From contig NZ_WQEG01000010.1 in NCBI RefSeq assembly GCF_013033515.1, positions 62,001 through 126,000 on the forward strand: a DNA stretch of 64,000 nucleotides, written 5' to 3'. How positions within the stretch are numbered: the stretch's first letter is position 1; each line of letters starts with the position of its first letter. Source of the DNA: Ruegeria sp. HKCCA6707 (lineage in GTDB: Bacteria; Pseudomonadota; Alphaproteobacteria; Rhodobacterales; Rhodobacteraceae). Under the pieces are notes generated by a model, which was given only the letters and a program-made list of their open reading frames with translations, did no database searches and had not been told where the DNA came from. The position numbers and the translations under genes were made by a program. This document shows, one piece after another, positions 25,821-34,982 of this stretch.

Positions 25821-27320
25821 TCAATCCCCCAATGGCAGGCTAAGCTGGGCAGGATGATCTGGCGCCGTCCGCTTGCTGCGCCTCTTCTTACGACTGCCAT
25901 GTTTGGCCAGAATCCGCGCCGCGCCGGATCGGAAATCGGGATCTCGCCGAATGGCCCAGATCCGGTCGCGCGCCTGTTTTGCAGCCGATACGTGATCAAA
26001 GATGCGCTCAGGATAGGTCTTGCCAAGCACAGCATCCCCGTTGGGGGCCAGCCACGGTTCTTGCAGGTATGGATCGGCGATGTCTTTCAGCTCGGGCAGC
26101 CAGTGACGCGTGAACGCACCGGTGGGGTCTTGGTCCTTGCCCTGTTTGACCGGGTTATAGATCCGCACCGCGTTGATCCCGGTTGTACCCGATTGCATCT
26201 GAACCTGGTTCCAATGGATGCCCGGTTCGTAATCGGTAAAGAGCCGTGCCAGTTCCAACCCCGGCGCGCGCCAGTGAAGCCAGAGGTGATAGCTGGCCGT
26301 CGCCATGACCATCGCGCGCATTCTGAAATTCAGCCATCCCGTGGCCCGCAGCGACCGCATACAGGCATCAAGGAACGGATAGCCCGTCTGCCCGTAGGCC
26401 CAAGCGTGCAACCGGTCAGAGTGCGGCTCGATCGGGCGCAGACCGTCATAGGCCGGGTGCAGGTTTTCAAATTCTATGCGCGGGTCGTCTTCGAGCTTTT
26501 GGATGAAATGGCAATGCCAGTGCAGACGCCCCGAGAAGGACCGCAGCGATTTACGCCAAGCTGTTTCACCCGGCAGCAAGCCGCGCCGTCGCTGGTCGGT
26601 GGCTTGTGACACCTCGCGCATCGACAACGCGCCCCAGGCCAGATAGGGCGACAGGCGCGAACAGGCCTGCGCACCGTCCAGCGGAGACGACATGGCGCGC
26701 TGATACGTCTTGCCGCGCTGCTCAAGGAACGATTGCAACAGCGCAAGCCCTGCGCGTCGCCCTCCGGGTTGCCGTTCAGGGCACGGGTCGGGGCCAAGCC
26801 CCAGATCACCCGGGGTGGGTATCCGATCAAGACCCAAATCAAGCGCAGATAACGAAGGGGCCAAGGCCTGCGGCTGCGCCATGAACCTGTCCCAACGGGT
26901 GGCCCAACCCTCCCGCTTTGCCAGGCGTCGGATCACCCCATGGTTTTGCAACTCATGCCAGGGCACACCATTCGCGCGGCACCAGTCGGACACGGACCTG
27001 TCGCGCTGAAATGTCCAGTCGTTGCCGGTTTCTTCATGGGACCAAAGGGCTGAGAGCTTCTTTGCCTCGTACAACTCGGCCAAGACTTGCACCACGTCGC
27101 CAAATCGAATGATCAAGGGCTGCCCAAGGCGATCCAGATCCGCTCGCAACTCTGCCAATGTCTCGGCGATGAACGCCCAATGCCGCGCTGACATATCCGG
27201 TTGCTGCCACAGCGCGGGCTCGACCACGTAAAGCGGCAGAACCGGGCCCTGACGCGCGGCCTGTGCCAAAGCCGCATTGTCCTGAACGCGTAAATCCCGT
27301 TTGAACCAGACCACTTGCAT
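25821..27320 (-). CDS. Cryptochrome/deoxyribodipyrimidine photolyase family protein
   Basis: This 499-residue flavoprotein has an N-terminal Rossmann antenna domain (MQVVWFKRDLRVQDN onward) and a C-terminal FAD-binding helical domain with RLSPYLAWGALSMREV near residue 215, FSGRLHWHCHFIQKL near 260, GYPFLDACMRSLRATGWLNFRMRAMV near 308-333 and the Trp-rich HWNQVQMQSG near 365. These fit light-driven repair of pyrimidine dimers or a bacterial cryptochrome. It ends in a basic tail (RKKRRSKR). It shares its transcription unit with the DUF2256 gene. It is not of the iron-sulfur FeS-BCP/CryB type, as the Cys cluster and N-terminal features of that group are not seen. Confidence 0.85.
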   Translation of the reverse strand: MQVVWFKRDLRVQDNAALAQAARQGPVLPLYVVEPALWQQPDMSARHWAFIAETLAELRADLDRLGQPLIIRFGDVVQVLAELYEAKKLSALWSHEETGNDWTFQRDRSVSDWCRANGVPWHELQNHGVIRRLAKREGWATRWDRFMAQPQALAPSLSALDLGLDRIPTPGDLGLGPDPCPERQPGGRRAGLALLQSFLEQRGKTYQRAMSSPLDGAQACSRLSPYLAWGALSMREVSQATDQRRRGLLPGETAWRKSLRSFSGRLHWHCHFIQKLEDDPRIEFENLHPAYDGLRPIEPHSDRLHAWAYGQTGYPFLDACMRSLRATGWLNFRMRAMVMATASYHLWLHWRAPGLELARLFTDYEPGIHWNQVQMQSGTTGINAVRIYNPVKQGKDQDPTGAFTRHWLPELKDIADPYLQEPWLAPNGDAVLGKTYPERIFDHVSAAKQARDRIWAIRRDPDFRSGAARILAKHGSRKKRRSKRTAPDHPAQLSLPLGD

Positions 27321-27421
27321 GCGCTGAATGTCGCCCTGTGTTGCGTCTGCATGATCTAGCCCTGTGCCAGCGCGCGGCCAGCGCTATCTGTAAGGCCAGA
27401 GACAAGGAAAAGGGCGGGCCC

Positions 27422-27658
27422 ATGCTTGAGGACAAGCGCAAAGATCTGGTGTCAGAACGCCAGAAACAACTGTTGGACCGGATGGTGGTCGAGTTGAGCC
27501 GTAGCCATGGGGATCTCTATTATCACTCCACCAGCCAGATCGCGTTACTGTTGGAGCAGCATATTCAGGCCGGGACGGGCCTGTTGGCGGCCGAAAAAGA
27601 CTTGCTGAAGGATCTGAGCCGCCGGGATATCGAGATTATGCTGAGCCTGACCAACTAA
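27422..27658 (+). CDS. Small conserved-looking acidic helical protein
   Basis: This protein has 78 residues from ATG 27422 (an in-frame TTG upstream is less likely). It is charged and probably all helical: MLEDKRKDLVSERQKQLLD at the start and LLKDLSRRDIEIMLSLTN at the end. No family recognised. It lies 102 bases from the divergent photolyase gene. Confidence 0.55.
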   Translation: MLEDKRKDLVSERQKQLLDRMVVELSRSHGDLYYHSTSQIALLLEQHIQAGTGLLAAEKDLLKDLSRRDIEIMLSLTN

Positions 27659-27687
27659 GCTGGCTGACAGGGTGGTACGGAGCCGCG

Positions 27688-28194
27688 TCATCGGAATTCA
27701 TCCAGAAACTCTGCAATTTCTGATGTGCTTGAAAGCTTTACCTTTCTCTTTGTTGAGGGAGCGTGTTCGAACAGGTTCAGGATGTTTTGCCGCGCCCGTT
27801 TCCGGGTTCGCCAGATAAAGCGATAGAATTCCAGATTGAACTGTTCCGGACAGTTTTCGGGCAGGTCTATTCGGCTGCGCCCGTAATCCTTCGCAGATCG
27901 TTTGAACACGCGCCAGGTCCGCACCAGCAGCGGAAAATCCAGCCAGATCAAATTATCACATCGCTCCAACCTTTGTGGCCATGTGGTCGAATGCCCGCCT
28001 TCGAATATCCATTCCTCGCGCGCGTGGACTTCGTTGCAAAGCCTGGTCTTTTCGTCCCTGTCCCGCTCAACCCAGCCCGGTTTCCAATGTATCAGGTCAA
28101 TATGGACAACGGGCAATCCGGTCCGTTCCCCAAGGGCGCGCGCAAGTGTTGATTTCCCAGCGCCCGGTTGTCCAACGATCATGACGCGCTTCAT
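27688..28194 (-). CDS. P-loop kinase-like protein (FlaR/adenylate-kinase-like)
   Basis: This 168-residue protein starts at ATG 28194 behind GAGGG; an ATG 18 bases upstream is less suitable. The N-terminus is the P-loop VGQPGAGKSTLARALG, followed by VVHIDLIHWKPGW and EEWIFEGGHSTTWPQR, a pattern of the small kinase-like proteins annotated as DNA topology modulation protein FlaR. The substrate is unknown. It is a single gene, with no obvious link to its neighbours. Confidence 0.7.
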   Translation of the reverse strand: MKRVMIVGQPGAGKSTLARALGERTGLPVVHIDLIHWKPGWVERDRDEKTRLCNEVHAREEWIFEGGHSTTWPQRLERCDNLIWLDFPLLVRTWRVFKRSAKDYGRSRIDLPENCPEQFNLEFYRFIWRTRKRARQNILNLFEHAPSTKRKVKLSSTSEIAEFLDEFR

Positions 28195-28304
28195 TTTCCC
28201 TCGCCATTGCACGAGCTTCTACTGTCTGAAAAGAGTTTGCATAGTTGAATGGCCCGACTGCTGACAGTCAGGCTGTTTGAAATCTAGCACATGGGTTTTG
28301 GCAG

Positions 28305-29690
28305 TTACAGCTTGATGACCGCCATCTTGTCCTGGGTCATGTCATGCATCGTGTAGCCGATCCCGCCGGTGTTATAGCCCGATTGCCGGCGTCCGGCGAA
28401 GGGCATCCAGTCGACGCGAAAGGCGGTGTGGTCGTTGACCATAACCGCTGTGGCGTCCAGCCGCTGAACCGCTTGCGTTGCGGTGTCGAGCGATTTGGTG
28501 AAGACGGCTGCTTGAAACGCAACCGGCAGGCTGTTGGCCGCTGCGAACGCCTGATCCATGCTGCCGCAGCTGTAGACACAGATCACAGGGCCAAAGATCT
28601 CCATCTGTGAAACCCGGGCATCAGCAGGCGGATCCAGAAGAACGGTTGGCGCATAGGTGGTTTTGCCCAGCCGTTTGCCACCGGTTATCAGCCTGGCACC
28701 GCCATCCAGCGCCTCTTGCACCCATTCCTCGACGCGGTCGACCTCGGCCGGTCGGATCAACGGGCCACAATCTGTGTTGGGGTCGGTCGCGTCCCCGACG
28801 GTCAGGCCGTCTGCCGCCTCGGCCAGCTTCTGGGCAATCACTTCGGCTTGCCCTGCCTGCGCAAAGACCCGCTGGACCGAGACACAGACCTGACCCGAAT
28901 GGTAAAATCCGCCCTTTGAAAGCGCCGGGATCATCGCGTCGATATCGGCGTCTTCGGCCACGATCACCGGCGCGGCACCGCCATGTTCCAAGGCGCATCG
29001 CGTGCCGGGGGCCAATTTTGACCGCAGCATCCAGCCCACCCGCGCAGAGCCGATGAACGAGAAAAACCCAACCCGCGCATCGGTGATCATCTTTTCCGCG
29101 GTTTCATTGTCGCAGACCACAGCGCGGCACCAATCCGTTGGCAGCCCGGCCTTGTGCAACATGGCCACGAATTCCAGACACGATAGCGGTGTGTCCATGG
29201 CGGGCTTCACGATCACAGGGCAGCCGGTTGCCACGGCGGGTGCCACCTGATGCACAATCAGGTTCAGCGGGTGGTTGAACGCGCTGGCCGCCACCACGAC
29301 GCCAATGGGTTCGCGTTGGGTAAAAGCGATGCGTCCAGCCCCGGCCTCGGTCAGGTCCATGGGGATCTCTTTGCCCGACATCTGGCCAATCTCATGTACG
29401 CACAGTTCGACCCCATCGATGGCCCGCGCAACCTCGACCCGGGCATCGACCAGAGGCTTGCCGCCCTCGCTGGCGATCAGATGGGCCAGCTTGTCAAACC
29501 GGGCCTCCATCAAGCGCGCGGTTTTTCGCAGGATGGCAATGCGCTTATGGGCAGGCAGCCATTCATCGCGATTTCGAAACAGACCATGCGCCGTGCCCAG
29601 CATCTGATCGATCTGAGGCCACGTACTTGTCTCAACCGTTCCAATCGGGTCCAGGCTGAAGGGGTTTACGACGTCGATGGTCTGGCTCAT
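28305..29690 (-). CDS. NAD(P)-dependent aldehyde dehydrogenase
   Basis: This 461-residue enzyme is of the aldehyde dehydrogenase superfamily. The cofactor region has SAFNHPLNLIVHQVAPA, the catalytic Glu is in LEHGGAAPVIV, the nucleophile Cys in HSGQVCVSVQRVF and the C-terminal motif in MEIFGPVICV. HGGAAPVIV replaces the usual ELGGKSPVIV, a form seen in the lactaldehyde/phosphonoformaldehyde-type branch. It overlaps the acetolactate-synthase-like gene by four bases and is the third gene of that operon. It could oxidize the aldehyde consumed or made by that TPP enzyme. Confidence 0.8.
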   Translation of the reverse strand: MSQTIDVVNPFSLDPIGTVETSTWPQIDQMLGTAHGLFRNRDEWLPAHKRIAILRKTARLMEARFDKLAHLIASEGGKPLVDARVEVARAIDGVELCVHEIGQMSGKEIPMDLTEAGAGRIAFTQREPIGVVVAASAFNHPLNLIVHQVAPAVATGCPVIVKPAMDTPLSCLEFVAMLHKAGLPTDWCRAVVCDNETAEKMITDARVGFFSFIGSARVGWMLRSKLAPGTRCALEHGGAAPVIVAEDADIDAMIPALSKGGFYHSGQVCVSVQRVFAQAGQAEVIAQKLAEAADGLTVGDATDPNTDCGPLIRPAEVDRVEEWVQEALDGGARLITGGKRLGKTTYAPTVLLDPPADARVSQMEIFGPVICVYSCGSMDQAFAAANSLPVAFQAAVFTKSLDTATQAVQRLDATAVMVNDHTAFRVDWMPFAGRRQSGYNTGGIGYTMHDMTQDKMAVIKL

Positions 29691-31357
29691 ATCAGGCAGG
29701 CCTTTGCCGCAAGCTCCTCGATCAGAACACGTTGGTTTTCGCTGTAATCCACCGGCACGTCGATCAGATGCACCCCGCCCGCGTTGAACGCGGCCTCGAA
29801 TGTGGGCACAAGATCTTCGGTTCTAGTGACGCGGTGGCCCGTGGCACCATAGCTGTTGGCGTATTGGACAAAATCGGGGTTGTTGAACTCCAGCCCCCAA
29901 TCATCAAAGCCTGCATGCGACTGCTTCCAGCGTATCATCCCGTAAGAGCTGTCATTCAGAACGGTAACCACAAGGTTCAGACCCAGCCGCACAGCTGTCT
30001 CAATCTCTTGGCTGTTCATCATGAAGCCACCATCTCCGCAGATGGCCATGACCCGGCGCTTGGGATGCAGCTTGGCCGCCATCATGGCAGAGGGCAGGCC
30101 CGCCCCCATCGTGGCCAATGCGTTGTCCAGCAACACGGTGTTGGGCTGATAGGCTTTGTAATTCCTTGCGTACCAGATCTTGTAGATGCCGTTGTCCAGC
30201 GCGATGATATCGCAATCGTCCATGACCTGGCGAGTATCGGCGACCAGCCGTTGCGGGATGATCGGAAAGCGTGGGTCGTCAGAACCTTCGGACGTGTGTG
30301 TTTCCGTCTCTTGCTTGATGCGTTCAAAATAGTCGCGGTCAAATTCGACCTTGCCACCAATAATCGTATTCAGCCGTGTGATCGATTTCGCCAGATCGCC
30401 GACGACCTCAAGCTGCGGGAAATAGACCTGATCGACCTGCGCTGCCTTATAGTTCACATGGATCACCTTCTGGCGGCCGTCTTCTTCCATGAAGAAGGGT
30501 GGTTTTTCCACCACGTCATGGCCCACATTGATGATCAGGTCCGCCCGGTCGATGGCGCAATGCAGATAGTCGCCATCCGACAGCGCCGCCGTCCCCAGAA
30601 ACAGGTCCGAGCGTTCGTCGATCACGCCTTTGCCCATCTGGGTGTTAAAGAACGGGATCTGCGTGGCATCGGCAAAGGCGCTGAGCGCCGAGCGCGCGTC
30701 TTTGCGATTGGCACCGGCCCCTAGCAGCAGCAGGGGCATCTTTGCCGCGCGGATCATCTCGGCGGCTTGGTTCAACACCTCATCCGAGGCCACCGCATAA
30801 TGACGGGGGTGCGGTTGCAGAACGGTTGCGTCGGTCTCTTCGGCTGCGATGTCTTCGGGCAGTTCCAGCAGAACCGCACCGGGGCGTTCCTCTTCGGCAA
30901 TGCGGAAGGCTTCGCGGATCAGCGACGGGATCGTGTTGCCATGCACGATCTGTTTGGACATTTTGCAGATCGGATCAAACAGGCCAACCACGTCTACGAT
31001 CTGAAACTGGCCCTGTTTGGATTTCTTGATGGGTTTTTGCCCGGTGATCATGATCAGAGGCATACCGCCCAGATGCGCATAGGCCGCTGGAGTGGCGAAA
31101 TTGGTGGCGCCCGGGCCAAGCGTCGCCATGCACACGCCCGCCTTGCCAGTCAAACGCCCATAGGTGGCGGCCATAAAGGCAGCGCCTTGTTCATGCCGTG
31201 TCAGTACCAGTTCAATCGAAGACGTCCGCAGAGATTCCAGCACGTCCAGGTTTTCTTCACCCGGAACGGCAAAGATATATTCCACACCTTCAGCTTCAAG
31301 CGCGGCAACCAAAAGGTCCGACGCTTTTGTGGGGGTCAAAGTCTGCGTGTCAGCCAT
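29687..31357 (-). CDS. Acetolactate-synthase-like TPP enzyme (large-subunit type)
   Basis: This 556-residue enzyme has all three domains of the family. The catalytic Glu is in LTRHEQGAAFMAATYGRLTG near residue 54, the middle domain has LLLLGAGANRKDA, and the TPP/Mg motif runs from GDGGFMMNSQE near 440 to VLNDSSYGMIRW. No small regulatory subunit gene is nearby, so a catabolic AlsS-like or other carboligase or decarboxylase role is more likely than branched-chain amino acid synthesis. It is the middle gene of an operon with a glutamate-synthase-like FMN protein and an aldehyde dehydrogenase. Confidence 0.8.
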   Translation of the reverse strand: MADTQTLTPTKASDLLVAALEAEGVEYIFAVPGEENLDVLESLRTSSIELVLTRHEQGAAFMAATYGRLTGKAGVCMATLGPGATNFATPAAYAHLGGMPLIMITGQKPIKKSKQGQFQIVDVVGLFDPICKMSKQIVHGNTIPSLIREAFRIAEEERPGAVLLELPEDIAAEETDATVLQPHPRHYAVASDEVLNQAAEMIRAAKMPLLLLGAGANRKDARSALSAFADATQIPFFNTQMGKGVIDERSDLFLGTAALSDGDYLHCAIDRADLIINVGHDVVEKPPFFMEEDGRQKVIHVNYKAAQVDQVYFPQLEVVGDLAKSITRLNTIIGGKVEFDRDYFERIKQETETHTSEGSDDPRFPIIPQRLVADTRQVMDDCDIIALDNGIYKIWYARNYKAYQPNTVLLDNALATMGAGLPSAMMAAKLHPKRRVMAICGDGGFMMNSQEIETAVRLGLNLVVTVLNDSSYGMIRWKQSHAGFDDWGLEFNNPDFVQYANSYGATGHRVTRTEDLVPTFEAAFNAGGVHLIDVPVDYSENQRVLIEELAAKACLI

Positions 31358-31408
31358 TTGGGCCTCCGGTTTCTTGAGGTTTGATCGTGGGGGTATTTCT
31401 AACGTGGT

Positions 31409-32917
31409 TCACTCAGCGGCGTGCATGATCTCGGGCTCTGGATAAAGTTCGTCCATCGATACGGACCGCCCGTTATCCAGCACGATGCGCGCGTGATAGC
31501 GTTTCAATTGCCTTGGTTCCGAAACTCCGCAGCTATGGGCGATGATACCCACCTCTTTCTTCATGTTGTTGGCATATGAGGCAACACGCTCGGATTTGCT
31601 GGTGGGATCGAGACCGAATTGTAGTTTGGGATCATGAGTGGTGATGCCGGTCGGGCAAGTGTTTTTGTTGCATTGAAGGGCTTGAATGCAGCCAAGTGCA
31701 AACATGAACCCCCGGGCCGAGTTCACGAAATCTGCACCGGCACAAAAGGCCCAGGCCACCTCGGAGGGGTTGATCATCTTGCCGCTGGCACAAACCTTGA
31801 TGCGGTCGCGCAAACCGTGCTTTTTCAAAACATCCACCACCAAGGGCAGGCTTTCCCGCAGCGGCATCCCCATGTTGTCAATCAAGCTCATCGGGGCAGC
31901 ACCCGTACCGCCATCGGCGCTATCGATGGTGACAAAATCCGGTGCGCTTTCAGGGCCTCGGGCCAGAATTTCAGCGCAGAGTGTATCAAAGAACCCATAT
32001 GCACCGATCACGGCTTTGAAGCCCACCGGCTTGCCTGTCACGTCTCGCACATAGGCAATCATGTCCAGCAGATCACCAACACTGTCGATCTCGGGATGCC
32101 GGTTCGGGCTGATGGCATCTTCACCCACTTTCAGGCCGCGGATTTCGGCGATTTCTTGTGTGACCTTCGCGCCGGGCAAGATCCCGCCTTTGCCGGGTTT
32201 GGCGCCCTGGCTCAGCTTGATCTCGAACATCTTGACCGCGTCATGGGCCGCAATAACCCGCAGGCGGTCTTCGTCAAATCCGCCTTCGGGTTTGCGTACG
32301 CCGAATTTTCCGGTTCCGATCTGGAACACGATGTCGGCGCCGCTTTCCAGATGATAGGGCGACAGCCCGCCTTCTCCGGTGTTGATCCAGATACCTGCCT
32401 TTTTGGCCCCTTCCGACAAAGCGCGCACAGCCGGTACCGAGATTGCCCCAAAGCTCATGCCGGAAATATTGAATATGGAATCCGTTGTATAAGGTTGCCG
32501 CGCATAGGGGCCAACGGTGACCATGGATGGCGGTTGTGCATCCTGTTCCAGCGTCGGAAAGGGGCAGTTCACGAAATAGACAGTGCCCGTAGGTCTCAGA
32601 TCACGGGTCGAGCCAAAGGCGACGGTCGAATCCACGTTCTTGGCAGCCCGGTAGACCCATGACCGTTCGGCCCGGTTGAACGGCATCTCTTCGCGGTCTT
32701 GTGCAAAGAAATACTGTCGGAAGAACTCGCCCATATGTTCAAAGAAGTACCGAAACCGCGCCACAACCGGATAGTTGCGCCGCAAGGTGCTTTCGGTTTG
32801 GGTCTTGTCGCGGAAATAGGCAACCAATACCCACAACACTCCGACGCCAACTGCGAAAATGAACGTGTAGGTCAGGACCTGCAGCAATGTGAGAATGAAA
32901 TCGGATACCTGAGACAT
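31409..32917 (-). CDS. FMN-binding glutamate-synthase-like protein, membrane anchored
   Basis: This 502-residue protein begins with one membrane helix (about residues 8-32), then a domain like the central FMN barrel of glutamate synthase. Marks are ISGMSFGAISVPAVRAL near 150, GEGGLSPYHLESGADIV near 180, KLSQGAKPGKGGILPG near 235, and SADGGTGAAPMSLIDNMG near 330, then the Cys cluster ALQCNKNTCPTGITTHD near 425. It has no glutaminase half, so it is an oxidoreductase of unknown substrate. It starts the three-gene operon with the TPP enzyme. Confidence 0.8.
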   Translation of the reverse strand: MSQVSDFILTLLQVLTYTFIFAVGVGVLWVLVAYFRDKTQTESTLRRNYPVVARFRYFFEHMGEFFRQYFFAQDREEMPFNRAERSWVYRAAKNVDSTVAFGSTRDLRPTGTVYFVNCPFPTLEQDAQPPSMVTVGPYARQPYTTDSIFNISGMSFGAISVPAVRALSEGAKKAGIWINTGEGGLSPYHLESGADIVFQIGTGKFGVRKPEGGFDEDRLRVIAAHDAVKMFEIKLSQGAKPGKGGILPGAKVTQEIAEIRGLKVGEDAISPNRHPEIDSVGDLLDMIAYVRDVTGKPVGFKAVIGAYGFFDTLCAEILARGPESAPDFVTIDSADGGTGAAPMSLIDNMGMPLRESLPLVVDVLKKHGLRDRIKVCASGKMINPSEVAWAFCAGADFVNSARGFMFALGCIQALQCNKNTCPTGITTHDPKLQFGLDPTSKSERVASYANNMKKEVGIIAHSCGVSEPRQLKRYHARIVLDNGRSVSMDELYPEPEIMHAAE

Positions 32918-33292
32918 GAGAATTGTGCTCCTATAAGCGGCACGACCGCGACCAGTGGTCTCTAGTTATTCGCATCACCGAAGTCCTGCCAGACTTGCGC
33001 AACTCTTATCACAGACTTGTTTCTGGTTCGGGATCGTTTCGTGAGAAAGAGCCCCGAAACAGGTACATTTCACAGGAAATGTTTCAGAAACGCGCGGTTA
33101 TCCACCAAGCGTTTTACGAGCGATAGCGCCCGAGCTTGTCGGGCCTGAAAGCCCCGTCACACACACATCCAAAAGGTCGTGTGTGTGTTTCCACGTTGTA
33201 TCAGCCGCTCGAAGATCAGGCCCGCGTCAGGGCCGGGCCGCGTTCAAATCTGAAACGCGGTGGCTCTGCTCGAACCAGATCGCGGCCCGTTC
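32918..33292. other. Intergenic region with several inverted repeats, no gene seen
   Basis: Between two minus-strand operons this stretch holds three inverted repeats: ACATTTC-ACAG-GAAATGT (33065-33082), an ACACACAC/GTGTGTGT pair (33159-33166 with 33179-33188) and CCGCGTT...AACGCGG near 33239-33261. The last can act in ending the minus-strand aldehyde dehydrogenase transcript, although no T tract follows. The first lies about 150 bases upstream of the FMN-protein start and could be an operator. No ORF with a coding look was found. Confidence 0.4.
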
Positions 33293-34792
33293 TTATCGCT
33301 GGGGCAGCAGGTCTGTGGGGATGTTTTGATAGCAGACCGGGCGCAGGAACCTGCGGATGGACAACGTCCCGACCGATGTCGCCCCAAAATTGGTTGACGC
33401 AGGATAGGGGCCACCATGCACCATGCTGTCACAGACCTCGACCCCGGTTGGGAAGCCGTTGGCCAAAAGCCGCCCCGCCTTACGCTCGAGAATGGGCAGC
33501 AGTGATTGTGCACGGTTCAGATCCTGATCGTCGAAATGCAGACTACAGGTCAATTGGCCTTTGATTGTGTTTGCGACCCGCAGCATCTGGTCGAAATTCC
33601 GGACCCGAACAACGATGCCGAGTGGCCCAAAAACCTCCTCTTGCAGCTCAGGATCAGCCAGCCAGTCATCACAAGATACGGTGAACAGATAAGGCGCTGC
33701 TTCGCGCGTCTCGCAAGGCGTGCCAATGATCTGTTGAACACCAGCGGTGGTGGCGACGCGTTCGACCCCTGCGCGGTAAGAGCTTGCGATGCCGTCGGTC
33801 AGCATCGTTTGATTAGCGACTTTTGACAGCGCATTCTGCGCTTTGGTCTGAAAGGCGTCCGCGTCAGGGCCGTCCAGGATCAGTGCAATACCCGGGTTTG
33901 TACAGAATTGGCCCGCCCCCATGGTCAGCGATCCTGCCCACCCTTCAGCGATCGCGTCGCCCCGTGCTGTAACGGCATGCGGTAGGATGAACATGGGATT
34001 GATCGAACCCAACTCCCCAAAGAAAGGGATCGGTTCCGGCCTTGCGGCGCACAGGTCAAACAAGGCGCGCCCCGCTCTTAGCGATCCTGTGAACCCCACG
34101 GCGCGGATCAGCGGATGTTTCACAAGCGCAGTTCCCACTTCGATGCCGTCACTTTGGATCAAGGAAAACACACCCGGATGTGTGCCCGTGGCCTTCAGCG
34201 CCGCGTCAATCGCTTGCGCAACAATCTCACCTGTACCGGGATGGGCCGGATGGCCTTTGACGACAACAGGGCAGCCTGCCGCCAAGGCCGCCGCCGTATC
34301 ACCGCCTGCGACCGAGAAAGCCAGTGGAAAGTTTGACGCACCAAAAACGGCAACCGGCCCCAACGGGCGTTGGATCATGCGCAAGTCAGGACGGGGCAGC
34401 GGCGCTCGGTCGGGCAAAGCGGGATCGTGGCGTTCGTCCAGATAGTCACCTTGCTCGATATGATCGGCGAACAGGCGCAATTGGCCGGTTGTGCGGCCTC
34501 GTTCGCCCTGCAACCTTGCCTCGGGCAAACCGGTTTCCTGAGTTCCTATTTCGGTGAGCGCTTCGCCGCGCGTTTCGATCTCATCTGCGATCTGACGCAA
34601 CAAGGTGGCACGCTCTGCGCGGCTGGACCAACCGAAGGCAAGAAACGCTTCGTCAGCGGCTTGCACGGCCGCATCGACTTGCGCTGCGGTTCCTACGGCA
34701 AAATCATGGCTTGGACCATGTGCAGGAGCGGACGAAAACTGTGAGGTACTTCCAATCCATTCGCCTGAGATGAGGTGTTTTCCGGTCAGCAT
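33293..34792 (-). CDS. 2,5-dioxovalerate (alpha-ketoglutarate semialdehyde) dehydrogenase-like
   Basis: This 499-residue NADP-type aldehyde dehydrogenase matches the class III KGSA dehydrogenases. It has VAVFGASNFPLAFSVAGGDT near residue 148, FFGELGSINPMFILP near 253 with the catalytic Glu, AGQFCTNPGIALI near 291 with the nucleophile Cys, and the late motif HGGPYPASTNFGATSVG near 462. It turns alpha-ketoglutarate semialdehyde from hexarate or pentose oxidation into 2-oxoglutarate. A UxaA/GarD-like dehydratase, a mutarotase and a GntR regulator next door fit a sugar-acid pathway. The intermediate dehydratase (KdgD or similar) is not in the window. Confidence 0.8.
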   Translation of the reverse strand: MLTGKHLISGEWIGSTSQFSSAPAHGPSHDFAVGTAAQVDAAVQAADEAFLAFGWSSRAERATLLRQIADEIETRGEALTEIGTQETGLPEARLQGERGRTTGQLRLFADHIEQGDYLDERHDPALPDRAPLPRPDLRMIQRPLGPVAVFGASNFPLAFSVAGGDTAAALAAGCPVVVKGHPAHPGTGEIVAQAIDAALKATGTHPGVFSLIQSDGIEVGTALVKHPLIRAVGFTGSLRAGRALFDLCAARPEPIPFFGELGSINPMFILPHAVTARGDAIAEGWAGSLTMGAGQFCTNPGIALILDGPDADAFQTKAQNALSKVANQTMLTDGIASSYRAGVERVATTAGVQQIIGTPCETREAAPYLFTVSCDDWLADPELQEEVFGPLGIVVRVRNFDQMLRVANTIKGQLTCSLHFDDQDLNRAQSLLPILERKAGRLLANGFPTGVEVCDSMVHGGPYPASTNFGATSVGTLSIRRFLRPVCYQNIPTDLLPQR

Positions 34793-34924
34793 GACGTTTC
34801 TTTCTTAGCAAAGGCGGTATTTGATACGCGAACTCGTCACAAAAGACGCATTGCAGATTGCAATTGGTTAACGCGTACACCACTGAATTCAAGTTCAGAT
34901 CTGTTGGTCTTGCGAACTCCTTTG

Positions 34925-34940
34925 AGCAGGTCCAGTGCCA
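34925..34940 (-). promoter_or_regulatory. Possible sigma-54 promoter upstream of the dioxovalerate dehydrogenase
   Basis: Reading the minus strand, TGGCACTGGACCTGCT matches the -24 box TGGCAC and the -12 TGC-W with the right spacing (the GG and GC doublets are 12 bases apart); one T of the -12 box is C. It would start transcription near 34914, about 120 bases before the dehydrogenase start. It may be a chance match. Confidence 0.3.
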
Positions 34941-34982
34941 ATGACCAACAGAAGAAGCGGTGTGCAAATAGTGGCCCGGCCG

